From Prorocentrum cordatum (lineage: Eukaryota > Sar > Dinophyceae > Prorocentrales > Prorocentraceae): 64,000 nucleotides of DNA. The DNA lies in contig CAUYUJ010016349.1 in NCBI GenBank assembly GCA_963575745.1, positions 903,589 to 967,588 of the forward strand. Direction: 5' to 3'. Of this stretch, positions 11,998-22,230 are shown piece after piece (position 1 is the first letter of the stretch; the number at the start of each line of letters is the position of its first letter). The notes under the pieces were generated by a model that searched no databases, was not told where the DNA came from, and saw only the letters and a list, made by a program, of their open reading frames with translations. Made by a program: the position numbers and the translations under genes.

Positions 11998-12238
11998 GGC
12001 CTCCTGAATGGGGTCGGAGTAAATGGGGTCGGAGGATCGCGCCGCATCGCCGATGCTTTGGCGATGCGGCTCGATGTGGAGCCCGCCTTGCTCCACGTCG
12101 ACGTCGCCGATGCACCGCCGACGTCGACGTTGCATCGCCAGTGCATCGCCGACGCATCGCCGATACGTCGCCGATGCATCGGCGATGCGGCGCGATCCAC
12201 CGATCCCATCTGCTCCGACCCCATCTAGGAGGCCTCTA
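11998..12238. repeat. Hairpin element with GCATCGCCGATGC tandem core
   Basis: The left arm (11,998-12,070: GGCCTCCTGAATGGGGTCGG ...) mirrors the right arm (12,170-12,238). The core is a run of GCATCGCCGATG and GACGTCGCCGATG units. It is the same family as the centre of the 10.65-11.29 kb palindrome and 28.03-28.20 kb. No gene is seen at 12,240-12,440. Confidence 0.8.
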
Positions 12239-12460
12239 CAGTCGGGGCGCTGAAGAAGGAACCCTGTTCGTTGGGGAGGGGCTCGGTGTTCCTGGATCGT
12301 TTAACAGTTTGCCTCAGGTCTTCCTGAGGTTTCCCATGGGAAATCGAAGTTGAACTTATGGGAAAAATGGGCCTCGTGCCTTATTTAGGGTTCCTTAGGT
12401 CAACGTCCCGACTGTAGTTGGTTATCTGGGGAACTGCTCGCGGCTCATGGCAGGTCGCAG

Positions 12461-12606
12461 TGCCTGGCGCAGGAGGCGCACGAGTTCTGCAGGCGCGTGG
12501 CCCTGCTGCGGGGCGCGGTGGCCGACCTCCGCGGGCGGCTGCCGGACCCGGAGCTGCCCATACGCTGGGCGCACTGGTTCGAGGACGGCGAGGGCTGCGC
12601 TCCCAG
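12461..12606 (+). CDS. Exon-like piece, unknown protein
   Basis: After CAG (12,458-12,460) the frame reads CLAQEAHEFCRRVALLRG, then AVADLRGRLPDPELPIRWAH and WFEDGEGCAP. It is coding-like, helix-rich and high in third-position G/C. It ends at CTCCCAG 7 bases before a MITE-like element at 12,613, so the element would lie at or near the intron. No family is recognised. Confidence 0.5.
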
Positions 12607-12612
12607 ACTTAC

Positions 12613-12799
12613 GTCGGGCGTGTCCCCCTACAGGGGGGGGATTTCCGACGAAAAATAACAAAATGCTCACACAAATAGTGAAAACATGATCCAAAAATAG
12701 TTTGGGTTTTGTTTTTTGGACATTTTTTGACCATTTGGGAGTATTGTTTGAGTATTTCTTATTTTTCGTCAAAATCCCCTGTAGGGGGACACGCCCGAC
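12613..12799. mobile_element. MITE-like element, family M2, copy 2 (best preserved)
   Basis: Terminal inverted repeats of about 40 bases: GTCGGGCGTGTCCCCCTACA ... with GACGAAAAATAA, mirrored by TTATTTTTCGTC ... GGGGGACACGCCCGAC. It is flanked on both sides by TTA within one base, a possible target duplication. The interior is AT-rich. Confidence 0.8.
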
Positions 12800-12805
12800 T
12801 TAATC

Positions 12806-13195
12806 CAAGACCCCCGGCGTCATGATTTTTCATAACGTCGACCCTGGAGGTCTCAGCCCATTCCCCTGGATCTGTTTTTTTTGTTTATCTGGTAGTATAT
12901 CATATCGGCTCCCGAGCGGCAGGGCCAGAAAGCGCCTGCCACGGAGCTTATACTGTAAGCTAAGCTTCTCGGCGCGCGCGTCGCTCATGGGGTGGGGGGG
13001 GGGGTCGTTGCACATGTAGTATGCCACGACCCCCCGACGCCATGATCTTTGTCGCAAAGTCTGGAGCTCTCAACCCATTCCCCAGAACCCGTTTTTCGTC
13101 CTGAATCGTTTCTTGACGGTCCCGAGGCCCGGCGAGGGCCTCCTGAGGCTGAGAATAGCAAAAAACCTCCCGTCGTGTTCTTTTTCACAACGCGT
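12806..13195 (-). repeat. Two R3 copies, minus orientation
   Basis: 12,806-12,890 and 13,025-13,195 both carry GGCGTCATGAT or GACGCCATGATC, then CTCAACCCATTCCC or CTCAGCCCATTCCC. The second also has GACGGTCCCGAGGCCCGGCG, the complement of the 11.54 kb copy. Confidence 0.75.
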
Positions 13196-13273
13196 GGAGG
13201 GCTGCGCTTTGAGCTTCTCTGAGCAGGCGTTGGGTTGAGCGCCAACGCTCCAAATCTATCTGGGGAGCGGCTG

Positions 13274-13373
13274 NNNNNNNNNNNNNNNNNNNNNNNNNNN
13301 NNNNNNNNNNNNNNNNNNNNNNNNNNNNNNNNNNNNNNNNNNNNNNNNNNNNNNNNNNNNNNNNNNNNNNNNN
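13274..13373. other. Assembly gap of 100 N
   Basis: Exactly 100 undetermined bases, next to a tandem array, so the true array length is unknown. Confidence 1.
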
Positions 13374-13850
13374 CTGAGGCTGAGGCTGAGGCTGATGCAG
13401 GCTCAGGCTGAGGCAGGCTGAGGCTGAGGCCGAGGCTGAAGGCAGACTGAGGCTGAGGCTGAAGCAGGCTGAGGCTGAGGCTGACGCAGGCTGAGGCTGA
13501 GGCTGAGGCAGGCTGATGCTGAGGCAGGCTGAGGCTGAAGCTCATGCAGGCTGAGGCTGAGGCAGCCTGAGGCTGAGGCCGAGGCTGAAGCAGGCTGAGG
13601 CTGAGGCTGCAGGCTGAGGCTGAGGCCGAGGCTGAGGCTGAGGCAGGCTGATGCTGAGGCAGGCTGAGGCTGAGGCTGAGGCTGATGCAGGCTGAGGCTG
13701 AGGCAGGCTGAGGCTGAGGGCGAGGCTGAAGGCAGACTGAGGCTGAGGCTGAAGCAGGCTGAGGCTGAGGCTGAGGCAGGCTGAGGCTGAGGCTGAGGCA
13801 GGCTGAGGCTGAGGCTGAGGCAGGCTGAGGCTGAGGCTGTGACTGCGACT
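13374..13850. repeat. GGCTGAGGCTGAGGCA minisatellite
   Basis: 6-bp GGCTGA units with regular GCAGGCTGA variants. The Ser/Leu/Gln/Pro frame on the minus strand is an artefact. Confidence 0.95.
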
Positions 13851-13984
13851 GCCGTTGCCACTGCGACTGTCATCGCGAATGCGACTACGACTGCGAGAAC
13901 AGCAGAATTTTACAACTGGATTCTCATCTGAATAGTAAGGGGAATGCTTCCAGATATGCTCCTACACATCGCTGTTAGGTTGCT

Positions 13985-14090
13985 TTGCCAGGATACTGTT
14001 TTTTCGTGCCGCATTCTGGAGAAATTGTTTCGAGGGATGTTGTATGTCTTGGTCTAGCGTGTCTGGGTTTACGGGGCGGGGCTTTTTGGG
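13985..14090 (+). repeat. Dispersed repeat shared with 31,300-31,410
   Basis: Both have TTTCGAGGGATG, about 20 bases later GGTCT(A/G)GCGT, and a GGGGC end, same order and strand. Confidence 0.75.
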
Positions 14091-14640
14091 CTCTGTTGGG
14101 GCCAGCTTGGGGCCCTCTTTGGGCCCTCTGGGCGGGTCTGAGAGGTCTGGTCTCTTGGGGCCGTCTTGGCCCTCGAGGCTCAAAAGGAGGGGGGTCCTCA
14201 AGTCAGCCCCCCCCCCCCCCCCTCGGAGGCTCAAACATTGCCTCTCGGGCCTCCTTGGGGCGCTCTTGGGGTGCTGTTGGGCGCCCTTGGAGCCCTCCTT
14301 AGGCCTTGTTAGGCCCCTCTTGGGACTCTCATGGGCCGTCTTGGGGCCATCTTGAGGCCTCGGAGGCCCATCAGACGCGAAAAGGCGACAACGCGCAAAT
14401 CATTGATTCTCCAAAGATTTTGAGCGCCATGTTGGCCTCTTGGTCCTTCCTTGGAGGGCTCGGAGGGCACTTGAAACCATCTTGGGGCCGTGTATGGGCG
14501 TCTTCGATGTATGTGGGAGGCTGTGTTGAGCCATGTTCAGCTATGTTGAGCCATCTTTGAGGCCTTCTTGGGCTCCCTGAAGCCCTTGTGGAGCCATCTT
14601 GGGCCATCTTGGGGGGAGGGGGTAGAGGGAGGGGTGCAGA
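14091..14640. repeat. CTTGGGG-type degenerate minisatellite
   Basis: Same family as 6,216-6,715, with a 20-base C run near 14,206. Confidence 0.8.
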
Positions 14641-14665
14641 ACCCCCCCTAGATAGGACGCCGTCT

Positions 14666-15605
14666 AGCTCACTCCCACCCGCCCTCCCAACACATAAGTA
14701 GCACCCGAGCCTGAACATGTTCAGCGGTCGTCTTTGGATGAGCAGCTACTGGGAACCAGACCCGACCACCTGTGCGCGACGCTGGATCGAGGTGCGCCAC
14801 GCGTGCCAGGCGCGCAACGCGCGCCAGGCGCCCCTGGGGCCCGAGCGTGCCAGGCACGCCGAGTGCACCAGATGCGCCACGTGCTTCGCGTGCGCCAGGT
14901 GTGCCGCATACTCCAGCCGCGCCAGGTGCGCCACGTTCGGGGCACGTGCAGAGCGTGCCAGGTGCGCCTGCGCACGTGGCAGCACACACTGGGAAGCATG
15001 TCGGCCCCCACCATCCTTGTCGAAAACCGACGCCCATCATTGTGTCTGGTGGGGCTGTTCACAGCAGGCCATACGCCACCACTCCCGCCGTCCCTGTCAA
15101 AAACCACTTGACAGTGATCGCGGGCTGGCCGCGCATGATCGAGATTTAGCCGCGAGGTGCATGTTGTATCATTTTTCGTCATGGATGGTAGCACTGCGCG
15201 CAGTAGGCAATATGCTGACACCCCCGCCGTCCCTGACAACGACAATACAACGTGCTCGCGGGCCTCACGAACATGATTCAAGACATTGCCCCAAAGCGTA
15301 TTATGTTTGTTTGTTTTGACAGGGATGGTGTGGGGGGGGGGGGGGGGGGCACATCGGGTTGGCCGCGCATGCTCCAAATGTGGAGGCAGAGTGTGTTTTA
15401 TATTGTTTTTGAGAGGGGTGGTGGGGGGGTGAGCATGGTTCCTGGTTGGCTGCCGGTCGCCTGGGGGAGGGGGTGTATGTTAATAGGGAGCAGTGGTAAG
15501 CCCCTCCCCCGAGCAGGGGAAGGAGCGGTTGCGGAAAGAAAGAAGACAGCACTCGTTAAACCACCCACGGCCAGAGGGCGGGTGGGATTTGGGGGGTCTC
15601 TCCTG
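14666..15605. repeat. Duplicated segment, copy C
   Basis: It matches 57,679-58,255 plus 59,700-60,005 (copy B), and its right part matches 51,060-51,560 (copy A). Shared landmarks are CCTCCCAACACATAAGT, the GCGTGCCAGG minisatellite (14,790-14,970), inverted-repeat units with GTCCCTGTCAAAAAC and GTTTTGACAGGGATGG (15,040-15,345), and CGCCTGGGGGAGGGG (about 15,458). Homology stops near 15,605. No gene is supported. Confidence 0.8.
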
Positions 15606-15835
15606 CAGGACGACGGTTTCGAAAGTACGGGGGGCCGTGTTCGCGCGGCGGCACCCAGGATGCTGGCGCGAAAGACGGCCCCGGGATGGGATGGTTCTCT
15701 TTGCCCCGCCCCCCCGCCCTCCTCGGGCGCGCGCCTGGACGGGCAGCGGGCCCGACGAAGCCGAGGCGAAGCGGCAGCCGAAGACTCGGAAATGATGTTG
15801 TGAACCGTGTTCCCGAAGGCTTTCGTCGATCGTCA

Positions 15836-15950
15836 TGTTACAGTCAACCCGCCTAGCGAGGATGAGCGGCTTTCCGAGGCTGCCCCTGCATCTTTCCCCT
15901 TCGGCCCATCCTCAGGCGACTCTCGCTGGCCGCGCCCCGCTCGCAGAGTG
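15836..15950 (+). repeat. Dispersed repeat shared with 33,745-33,862
   Basis: Both start TTACAGTC, then CCGC, GAGGA(T/C)GAGC and CCCCTGCATC, and end near a Cys/Arg-free GC-rich segment containing GGCCGCGC. Confidence 0.7.
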
Positions 15951-15996
15951 TCAACATGGCCTTCCAGAGGCCCTTGCATCCTTATCGTGTATCCTT

Positions 15997-16175
15997 ACGC
16001 TGGAGAGACCCATGCCAAGAAGCACCCTGCTCGTCTCCAGAGCGCCCTGGGTTTCTTGGGTTTCGATGGTTTTGCGACGGAGAGCGTGACGGTCCCACAC
16101 CAAGAACCAGTGGACGCCATGGGGTCGCAGGGTTGGTCTTCTTGTGGAGGGTGTCTTGTGGTCGGGCCCCTACTG
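15997..16175. mobile_element. TA-type short element, family M3, copy 1
   Basis: It shares CCATGCCAAGAAGCACCCTG, GGTTTCTTGGGTTTCGATGG and GTGGTCGGGCCCCTACTG with the copies at 25,164 and 28,792. Its left end follows a TA. Confidence 0.75.
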
Positions 16176-16203
16176 GATGACACGGGCGGACTGCACTTCA
16201 GCA

Positions 16204-16334
16204 GAAGGGGGACCCCTTCGCTGCCCCCGCGCCCCGACACCCCCGCCCTGGCACCCTCCGCCGGCGCCTGCTGCGCCGCGGGCGTGGCGAGAGCCCTCCG
16301 GGCGCTGCTGCGGCGGCGGCCCCCGGCGCGCTGA
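16204..16334 (+). CDS. Possible terminal exon, unknown protein
   Basis: After CTTCAGCAG the frame reads GTPSLPPRPDTPALAPSAG, then ACCAAGVARALRALLRRR, and stops at TGA 16,332-16,334. The ending is helical and arginine-rich. It lies directly after an M3 element. The strand and reading frame are chosen on composition only. Confidence 0.35.
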
Positions 16335-16379
16335 CAGAAAATTGGGCGGCCTCCTCCCTCAATCCTTCCTTTTCCTGCC

Positions 16380-16690
16380 CATCTCCCCATCTCCCCCCTC
16401 CTTCTCTTTCTCCTCCTTCTCATCTTCCTCCTCCTAATCCTCCTCTTCCTCCTCCTGCTCCTCCTTTTCCTCCTCCTCCTCCTCCTCCTCTCTCATCCTC
16501 TCTCCTCCCTCCCTCATCCCTCTCTCCGCCCTCCGTCCTCCCTCCCTCCTCCCTCTCGCCTCCCGCCTCCTCCGTATCTTCCTCTTCCTTCTCCTCATCC
16601 TCCTCCGCCTCCTCCCTCCTCATCCCTATCTCCTCCTCCCTTCTCCTCCCTCCTCGTCCCCCTCCCCCTCCTCCGACTCCTGCACAGCCG
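16380..16690. repeat. CTC/TCC-rich low-complexity block
   Basis: Imperfect CTCCTCC triplets mixed with CCCTC. Confidence 0.9.
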
Positions 16691-16814
16691 TGCCTCCTCC
16701 TCCATCCCTTTAGCTGGTAAAAAAAACCTCCCTGTCGCATCCCCAGACGTGTCAGTAGGGCGGGCTGGGCTTTTCGCTTGAGACTTCCCCAGAGTTTATT
16801 TTCCTGACGCGTGA

Positions 16815-16985
16815 AATCTGTAGCAGCTTTAAGGATGAGGGACGGGTCCTTTTCGAAACGTGGCTCTCGCTGTAGCGCTGTGCGCATTCTTCCAACCTGC
16901 GCAACAGTTTCAATAATGTAGGGTGGGGCCATATAAATGTGGCTCTCGCCTCAGCGCCGCGCGCATTCGTCAAACAAGTTCCGCC
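16815..16985. repeat. Two diverged copies of the 82-bp unit of 6.87-7.12 kb
   Basis: ACGTGGCTCTCGCTGTAGCG and TGTGGCTCTCGCCTCAGCG, each followed by CGCGCATTC-like sequence. Confidence 0.75.
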
Positions 16986-16989
16986 ACGA

Positions 16990-17585
16990 AGGCCTCCAAG
17001 GACGAGGTCCGAGGGCCCCAATGTGGGGGCGGCGGGTCGGAGGCGTGGTAGGATCGGGGGAGGGAGCGTGGAGGGGTCGGGCGAGCCCTGGATGCGAGCA
17101 GCCCGTTCCAGAAGCTGTCCGAGAGGATAACAGCTCACTCCCTGCAAGACGTATCTAACGGTAACGGATGCGCTTAGTTGTGACCGCGCGCTGCTGGAGG
17201 CGAGAACAGGTTCGCATCTACTCCTCTGTCACTAGAACAAAACAGGTATGCTATTTACATTTGCCAGCCCAGCCGGCACGGGAGCGCCGCCGTATCCATA
17301 CGCACGTTGTACCGCGCCAACAAATCTATGCAGGCCCAATGTTCTAGGAATGCCATTGCCGCGCCGTTTAAACCTATTCGTATCTAGAATGGGTGTCGTT
17401 GGCGTCTCTCTTGGAGCGAACAGGATCGATGATCATGGGTGCAGCAAACATCCAAAGGGAGGACAAGAGGAAGCCGTAGGGATGAGGAGTGAGGATGCGA
17501 GCGACAACAACAAAAGATGAGGGAGGAAAAGGATGAGGAACAGAGAAATGAGAGGGAGAGTGGAGACATAAAAACTAATAATCGT
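16990..17585. other. No recognisable feature
   Basis: Complex sequence of mixed composition. Frames are under 100 codons and none is coding-like enough to call. Confidence 0.5.
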
Positions 17586-17589
17586 AGGA

Positions 17590-18175
17590 GGGGAAGGAGG
17601 GAGAGGAGGAGGAGGAGGAGGATAAGTCAGACCGGAAGTTAAAGAGCGAGGAGTGTGGTGCGGGGTGCCGATGAGCAGCGCGAAGTTGTGCGAGGAGGAG
17701 CGCGAAAGTCGTAGGATGAACGGCGGGGAGGTTGAAGACGGCAGGGAGGAATAAGAGCAATCATGGAGGAGGAGGAGGAGGAGGAGGAGGAGGAGGAGGA
17801 GGAGGAGGAGGAGGAGGAGGAGGAGGAGGAGAGGAGGAGAGAGGAGGAGGAGAAGGGGAGGAGGAGGAGGAGGAGGAGAGGAGGAGGAGGAGGGAGGAGG
17901 AGGAGGAGGAGGAGGAGGAAGGGTTCCTCTTCTTCTTTCCCCTCGTCCTCGTTATCGTTCGGCTCGCCCACCCCGCTCCTCTTGTCACTCCTCCTCGCTC
18001 CGCCTCCTCATCGTGGTCGTCCTGACCGGCATGTGCATTGTCCTCCTTGTTCGTGGTCGAGGAGGAGGAGGAGGAGGAGGAGGAGGAGGAGGAGGAGGAG
18101 GAGGAGGAGGAGGGAGGAGGGAGGAGGGAGGAGGGAGGAGGGAGGAGGAGGAGGAGGAGGAGGAGGAGGAGGAGT
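17590..18175. repeat. Two long (GGA)n arrays
   Basis: Arrays at 17,763-17,920 and 18,056-18,175, separated by about 135 bases of mixed sequence. Confidence 0.9.
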
Positions 18176-18205
18176 GGGTGGCATCGGCGTGGGACTGGAG
18201 ACATT

Positions 18206-18375
18206 TACCACCCACCAAACCACCCAGCCAACCCGAAGGCCCCAATGTGCCTTCCATTCCCAGTTAGGGGGCGCCGGGGAACATTGCGAAAACTCATGCT
18301 GAACCCATACCCCCCCCAACCCGAAGTTTGGGTCGTCGGGTTGGGTTGGGGTGGTCCGGTAGGTAGTCAAATCTG
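18206..18375. mobile_element. MITE-like element, family M1, copy 1
   Basis: The left end CACCCAGCCAACCCGAAGG is mirrored by CGTCGGGTTGGGTTGGGGTG at 18,334-18,353. Homology with 30,780-30,965 extends on both sides (CACCCACCAA on the left, GGTAG(G/C)(T/C)AGTCAAA on the right). Confidence 0.75.
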
Positions 18376-18627
18376 GTGCCGCATGCGTTCGTATGTGTTT
18401 TATTAGCCAGGATGTCCAGCGATGGGCGCCATGCTAACCCGTATCTACACATCTTTTCGTACCCACAATTGGCCCCGTGCCAGAAACGAGGACAACACAT
18501 ACCGTTCGTAGGTACTCACAACCGAAAACGTTGATAACTATACTTGAACATGTTGTTGTTCGCAAAGAGTTCGTTTCGTACATGTTTTCTGTTAGGGATG
18601 AGTGTGTAACATACCTGTGGTTCAGGG

Positions 18628-18813
18628 ATGGTTTTCAGATACCTTTGGGCCCCTCCAATTTCATTAGCCGCTGAGGAGTCGAGCGACGAACATCGATTTA
18701 TTGATACGTTTGCCATGGATGCGGCGAAGAAGCGGTCCCTGGGGCGGGACCGAGGGCTCCTTGGGGCCACGCGCAATTCGAGGAGACAGACGTGGATTCA
18801 GGCGGTGGATTAG
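18628..18813 (+). CDS. Possible exon, unknown protein
   Basis: Frame AAEESSDEHRFIDTFAMDA, then AKKRSLGRDRGLLGATRNSR, ending TGGATTCAGGCGGTGGATTAG. Charged and ordinary in composition. A competing minus-strand frame covers 18,516-18,776, so the strand is uncertain. Confidence 0.3.
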   Translation: MVFRYLWAPPISLAAEESSDEHRFIDTFAMDAAKKRSLGRDRGLLGATRNSRRQTWIQAVD

Positions 18814-18843
18814 CGACGGATCCCCCTTCCATGCGAAATCGGC

Positions 18844-19134
18844 GTGCTCCGTCGCCAAGTCGGGCGGCGCTATCTGCATGTTCCGGGGGCATTTTCTCCG
18901 ATCCATGGACCTGGCGCTCCCGCGTCAAGTTCATTGATCCCCACAGTCCGCGAAAACAAGTTTGAAGTGGAAGTGTGCACTGCAGAGGGTGGGATTTGCG
19001 CGCGCAAGGTGTCCAAAACAGACCCACGGAGGCACGTCGGGTGCTGCACGCACGCCGGACCGACGCGGGCCTTGAGTGAGATTCCGCGGCGCCTGGTGCG
19101 CCTTGGCGGCGGCCCCTCTATGCTCGCACCATGA
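18844..19134 (+). CDS. Possible exon, unknown protein
   Basis: The frame includes VRENKFEVEVCTAEGGIC, then ARKVSKTDPRRHVGCCTHAG, and stops at TGA 19,132-19,134. Five Cys residues fall in the second half. The start is not determined. Confidence 0.3.
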   Translation: MLRRQVGRRYLHVPGAFSPIHGPGAPASSSLIPTVRENKFEVEVCTAEGGICARKVSKTDPRRHVGCCTHAGPTRALSEIPRRLVRLGGGPSMLAP

Positions 19135-19164
19135 TGTGACTCTTTGACCCCTGACCCCTGACTT

Positions 19165-19330
19165 CTCCTCCTCCTCCTCCTCGTCCTCGTCCTCCTCCGC
19201 CTCCTCCTCGTCTTCTCCTCCTCCTCGTCCTCGTCCTCGTCCTCCTCCTCCTCCTCCTCCTCCTCCTCCTCCTCCTCCTCCTCCTCCTCCTCCTCCTCCT
19301 CCTCCTCCTCCTCCTCCTCCTCCTCCCCCC
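19165..19330. repeat. (TCC)n array
   Basis: TCC/CTC with CGT interruptions, then pure TCC. Confidence 0.95.
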
Positions 19331-19763
19331 CATGCCCCCTCCGAGGCGCCGCCGCCCGCCCATGGCCGCCCCCTGGGGCTTTAGAATCCGACGCTCTTTC
19401 CTTAGCCCCGGGGCCGCCGCCCGGGGCTGATGAATGAGCGTCAGATTCGGGGGCCTTGAGACGGGGGTCGATGCAGACGGGGGTCAGCCATGGCACCGGA
19501 TCCTGCAGGATCCTGCGAAGACCCTCTCTGGCTGACCCGGGTTAGCGAGCCGCTCGTGGCCGCGAGGGCGGCCACGCATATTGGCTGACCCGGGTTTGCG
19601 CTGACCTGCGTTGCAGTTTTTTTTCTTGCATTGCAGTTTTTGGTTTCTTGCTGACCCGGGTCTGGATTGACCCAGGGCGGGAGATCCCCGACAGATGGGC
19701 TTTAGAATCCTCATGGGTAATACAAATTCACATCCAAGGTGGTTCCCGATGGCGGCATCAGGC
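19331..19763. repeat. Spaced GGCTGACCCGGGT repeats and palindromes
   Basis: GCTGACCCGGGT recurs at about 19,532, 19,583 and 19,650. GGATCCTGCAGGATCC (about 19,499) is a perfect palindrome. ATTGCAGTTTTT or GTTGCAGTTTTT occurs twice near 19,610-19,640. Confidence 0.7.
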
Positions 19764-20100
19764 GGTCTCCAACGGTCTCAAAGGGTCTCACTGTGCCCCG
19801 TGCCCCGAAAGCATCGGCGACGAGCACATCCGCGAGTCTCGCGCGGTCTCTGGGTGCCACGATACCCTCGGCGCCGAGCGCATCCGCGCGCCTCGCGCGG
19901 CCGCAGAGAGCCACGAAACCGCCGGCTCGCCGAGAACACCAAGGCGTCTCGCAAGGTCTCAAAGTGACGCGAAACCCTCGGCGCTGAGCCCATTCACGCG
20001 CCCCACAGGGCTTCCCAACGCTTCAGAGTGCCACGAAGCCCTCGGCGCCGAGCACACCCGCGCATCTCACACGGCCTCCAGGCCCCACGAGCCCCCCCGC
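19764..20100. repeat. Tandem repeat, about 57-bp unit, 5-6 copies
   Basis: Units contain CTCGGCGCCGAGC, CATCCGCGCG, CTCGC and GTGCCACGA. Units near the ends are the most diverged. Confidence 0.8.
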
Positions 20101-20797
20101 AACCTGCGACCGCAGTGGCACGCCGAATGCTCCGCGCGCGCGTCATGTCACGATAGCAGTATTTTTTCGCGAGAGACAGAATATCGCAAATCGGTCCCAG
20201 ACGTAAGGCGAGCTCGCAACAAACAAGCTTGCAATCGTGTAGGATTTGGGATGGCGGATGCTGACAGTAGCAGACAGCAATTACCAGCTGAACGTTGGTG
20301 AAGATGCCGCAACGGATGCGGGCCCGGCGCGAGCGCGAAACCCATTCTCAAACATGTCTTCTCGGATTGCAACCCGTATTAGCGTATGCCCGATCCGTAA
20401 ACAAATTACTCACTGCGTGGAGCTCCCCATATGTGCATCTCATGTTTTATGTCATGCCGTGGTGAGCGTCTGTTCATGAGCGGTCGACTACAATAGCGCG
20501 TCCACGTGGGCGACAGGGCCGACGAAGACGAGTGACCCCTAATGCGAGTGATTGCGTATGAGTCAGAGTGAGTTTTGAGTATGGTTGAATGCGAGCCTCT
20601 TCCTCTTCATCCCCCCTCCTCAGCTGCCAGGCCTTCCCTTTGTCAGCCCGTGGTAGCTTTGGAGCTTCCCATATGTGCATATGGTTTAGGATAGTTGGCA
20701 GTGGGATATGTAAGACGAGCGTTTAGCCACACAAGGCCATAAGTGCATGTCATGTTGGAGGGTAGTGCCACGGTGAGCATTTATCTATGATAGATGT
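20101..20797. other. No supported gene; diverged direct repeats
   Basis: CCCATATGTGCAT occurs twice (about 20,427 and 20,668), followed later by a GTGAGC block. The rest has no recognisable feature. Confidence 0.5.
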
Positions 20798-21214
20798 TTG
20801 ATAGATGTTCGGTGGGGGATGAATGCATTCGCTCGGCACGCTCGCTCCGGTCGCACATCGCTTGAAGGCGTACGCTTTCCTGAAACCAGCGATCGATCTC
20901 CGAATCCTCGAACCGTTCGGCGTGAGTGTTTCCTCAAGCGGTTGGGGCGCGAGGGCCACTGTAACCTCGGAAGTTCCGCCATAGTAGGAAAGAAAATGTC
21001 GGGCCGAAGATGTGGCCAGGGAAGGCTCCGGTGGCGTGACTTACAGCTCGTTCCCTCCCGTAGGTTTTTCCGGTTTGGCCTGCACCGCCCAACCCGGGGC
21101 CGGCTTACCTTCCGTACACCTCTGCGAATTGTCCCGAAACCCAGCAGACCAAGCGAGTGCACCAACGATCCCCGCACACAACCACCGCCCCCCCCTCGCA
21201 GTCACCCCCTATGA
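20798..21214 (+). CDS. Hypothetical ORF in repeat-free sequence
   Basis: A 138-codon frame that does not lie over a simple repeat: HARSGRTSLEGVRFPET, later VGKKMSGRRCGQGRLRWRD. Arginine-rich. The opposite strand is also open over 21,177-20,785, so this could be chance. Unknown family. Confidence 0.2.
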   Translation: MIDVRWGMNAFARHARSGRTSLEGVRFPETSDRSPNPRTVRRECFLKRLGREGHCNLGSSAIVGKKMSGRRCGQGRLRWRDLQLVPSRRFFRFGLHRPTRGRLTFRTPLRIVPKPSRPSECTNDPRTQPPPPPRSHPL

Positions 21215-21215
21215 A

Positions 21216-21218
21216 TAC

Positions 21219-21244
<26 letters not shown>
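21216..21244. repeat. (TA)n
   Basis: About 14 TA units. Confidence 0.95.
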
Positions 21245-21249
<5 letters not shown>

Positions 21250-21296
21250 GGACTTCGGAACAAACGTTCTGCTAGCGTCAAGGACCTTCGAGCAAA

Positions 21297-21480
21297 GCGC
21301 CCTCCTCCTCCTCCTCCTCCTCCTCCTCCTGTTCCTCCGCCCCCTCCCTTCTCCTGCTCCTGCTCCTCCTCCTCATCCTCCTGCTCCCCCTCCCCCTCCG
21401 CACCCCCATGCCCTTCCTCACGATCCCCCGCCTCCTCCTCCTCCTCCTGTTCCTCCTCCTCATCCTCGTTCCTGTCATTT
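21297..21480. repeat. CTC/TCC-rich block
   Basis: CTCCTCC with CTGCTC and CATCCTC interruptions. Confidence 0.9.
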
Positions 21481-21491
21481 CCCTCCCTGTT

Positions 21492-22230
21492 GAGCCCAGA
21501 AACAAGCGAACCGCCTGAGACATCCCCACAATATGGCCGCGAACGTGCCCGTGCAACCACCCCTGGCGGCTCCCCATAGGGGTGCTGCAACCAGCGCCCC
21601 GCTTGAGACATCGTCACAATCTGCTCTCCAAGCGAAGGATGTTGAGCCCAGAAACAGGCAAACCGCCTGAGACATCCATACAAAATGGCCGCGAACGAGC
21701 CCGTGCAACCACCCCTGGCAGCTCCCCTTAGGGGTGCTGAAACCAGCGCCCCGCCTGAGACATCCTCACATCTGCTCTCCAAGCGAAGGATGTTGGGCCC
21801 AGAAACAAGCAAACCGCCTGAGACATCCCCACAAAATGGCCGCGAACGAGCCCGTGCAACCACCCCTGGCGGCTCCCCTTAGGGGTGCTGAAACCAGCGC
21901 CCCGCCTGAGACATCCTCACAATCTGCTCTCCAAGCGAAGGATGTTGAGCCCAGAAACAAGCAAACCGCCTGAGACATCCCCACAAAATGGCCGCGAACG
22001 AGCCCGTGCAACCACCCCTGGCGGCTCCCCTTAGGGGTGCTGAAACCAGCGCCCCGCCTGAGACATCCTCACAATCTGCTCTCCAAGCGAAGGATGTTGA
22101 GCCCAGAAACAGGCAAACCGCCTGAGACATCCCCACAAATGGCCGCGAACGAGCCCGTGCAACCACCCCTGGCGGCTCCCCTTAGGGGTGCTGAAACCAG
22201 CGCCCCGCTTGAGACATCCTCGAAATCTGA
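21492..22230. repeat. Satellite of 151-152 bp units, five head-to-tail copies
   Basis: Unit starts (GAGCCCAGAAAC or GGGCCCAGAAAC) are at 21,492, 21,644, 21,795, 21,947 and 22,099. Each unit carries CCGCCTGAGACATCC twice, ACAAAATGGCCGCGAACG, and CCCCTTAGGGGTG, a short palindrome. Confidence 0.95.
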
